Below, in pieces: positions 4,689 to 5,127 of a stretch of DNA of 5,127 nt. Position 1 is the first letter of the stretch, and the number at the start of each line of letters is the position of its first letter. The notes beneath the pieces were generated by a model. It saw only the letters and a program-made list of their open reading frames with translations, made no database searches and had not been told where the DNA came from. Location of the stretch: contig JAKAZJ010000202.1 in assembly GCA_021826565.1 (NCBI GenBank), forward strand, positions 1 through 5,127, given 5' to 3'. Source of the stretch: Pseudomonadota bacterium (lineage in GTDB: Bacteria; Pseudomonadota; Alphaproteobacteria; Acetobacterales; Acetobacteraceae). The position numbers and the translations under genes were made by a program.

Positions 4689-4808
4689 ATGACGGCGGCG
4701 CCCGCCGGCCGCGGTGCGGTGGTCATCGTGGCCCAGGCACTTGGCTTTCTACTGCTTGCCTATCTGGTGACCCGGTTGCCTCATGGCAGGCACAGTCGTC
4801 ATCAATAG
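4689..4808 (+). CDS. Possible 39-residue single-helix membrane peptide or gene remnant
   Basis: ATG at 4689 to TAG at 4808. A hydrophobic helix (AVVIVAQALGFLLLAYLVTR, about 10-29) is followed by a His/Arg-rich tail (PHGRHSRHQ). No Shine-Dalgarno sequence precedes the ATG, and the same frame is open back to 4584, so it could equally be the C-terminus of the degraded gene to its left. It converges with, and overlaps by 7 bp, the small minus-strand gene ending at 4802. No family is recognised. Confidence 0.3.
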   Translation: MTAAPAGRGAVVIVAQALGFLLLAYLVTRLPHGRHSRHQ

Positions 4809-4981
4809 GTGAAGTGATCGTGGAAACCGCCGCCGAACAGCAGGTACACCAACAGGATAAGCACGATGAGGCCGAATAGGCCGCCGAAGCCGCGCCCGCC
4901 GTAATAGCCGGACCGATAGCCGTAGTAGCCCCCGCCGCCGAACAGGAACACAATCAGAAGAATCAGCACGATCAAGCCCAT
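4802..4981 (-). CDS. Small Gly/Tyr-rich two-helix membrane protein with internal repeat
   Basis: A 59-residue protein made of two similar halves. GLIVLILLIVFLFGGGG (2-18) and GLIVLILLVYLLFGGG (37-52) are hydrophobic helices each ending in a glycine run. They are separated by the Gly/Tyr/Arg loop YYGYRSGYYGGRGFGG (19-34), and the tail is FHDHFTY. It should sit in the inner membrane as a helical hairpin. Start at 4981: AGGA lies about 11 nt upstream in AGGAAAGACAAACCC. An in-frame ATG at 5020 would add 13 polar residues with no better ribosome site. It recalls short glycine-rich membrane proteins such as DUF3309-like ones, but I cannot assign a family or function. It is 57 bp downstream of another Gly/Tyr-rich frame on the same strand, so the two may be co-transcribed. 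Confidence 0.65.
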   Translation of the reverse strand: MGLIVLILLIVFLFGGGGYYGYRSGYYGGRGFGGLFGLIVLILLVYLLFGGGFHDHFTY

Positions 4982-5038
4982 GGGTTTGTCTTTCCTGAGG
5001 TACGGCGCTGGGTCGGCCAACCAGGTTGCGGAAGCCGC

Positions 5039-5127
5039 CTACCTGCGCTCGTCGTCGCCGGGGCCGCGTTGGTACCCACTGTGCCCAGGATAGTATCCGA
5101 CGTTCCCGCCCCGATACCCGCCGTCGT
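5039..5127 (-). CDS. C-terminal end of a Gly/Tyr-rich protein (5'-partial)
   Basis: Entering from the right edge on the minus strand, 28 residues are read before TAG at 5041-5039: DGGYRGGNVGYYPGHSGYQR followed by GPGDDERR. The low-complexity G/Y/R composition with regular GY spacing resembles exported or surface-exposed glycine-rich proteins and matches the style of the next gene on the same strand. The start and most of the protein lie outside the window, so no function can be given. With so few residues, coding status itself is uncertain. Confidence 0.45.
   Translation of the reverse strand, partial: DGGYRGGNVGYYPGHSGYQRGPGDDERR

Noticed and set aside
1..5127. CRISPR array, tRNA, rRNA or riboswitch
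   Set aside because: No regularly spaced repeats, no tRNA-like cloverleaf and no known aptamer core were seen on reading both strands.

Overview
The window is GC-rich, proteobacterial-looking DNA, and an alphaproteobacterium of the Acetobacteraceae type is the best guess. This rests on base composition, on the style of the ECF sigma/anti-sigma pair, and on the IS1380 and IS21 family remnants. No rRNA or other marker gene is present, so the placement is an inference.

Left half (1-2182, minus strand): three genes read right to left. They encode an exported protein of the DUF5666-like type (2182-1490), a four-helix cytochrome b561-type membrane protein (1352-723), and a periplasmic molybdopterin oxidoreductase of the sulfite oxidase/MsrP fold (726-1, running off the left edge with probably only a short C-terminal tail missing). 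The last two overlap by ATGA and almost certainly form an electron-transfer pair: the b-type cytochrome takes electrons from the membrane and passes them to the molybdoenzyme. A strong hairpin separates the DUF5666-like gene from the cytochrome gene.

Middle (2183-3727): a 271-bp divergent control region, then a plus-strand ECF sigma factor (2454-2951) and its probable single-pass anti-sigma factor (2948-3727), also coupled by ATGA. The control region holds two outward-facing matches to an ECF-type promoter, both GGAA-N18-GTCT, one serving each direction. This suggests that the sigma factor drives both its own operon and the molybdoenzyme operon. The whole left part then reads as one envelope redox or repair regulon with its own sensor/regulator. 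It resembles in logic, but not in parts, the MsrP systems controlled by ECF sigma factors in other proteobacteria.

Right part (3728-4808): a mobile-element scar. The 5' quarter of an IS1380-family transposase (plus strand, frameshifted) is fused head-to-head to the 5' end of an IS21-family istA (minus strand). The IS21 left end lies near 4524, and beyond it are remnants of an unrecognised gene.

Far right (4802-5127, minus strand): a small two-helix Gly/Tyr-rich membrane protein with an internal repeat, preceded by the C-terminal end of another Gly/Tyr-rich protein that enters from the right edge. No tRNA, rRNA, CRISPR array or origin was seen.
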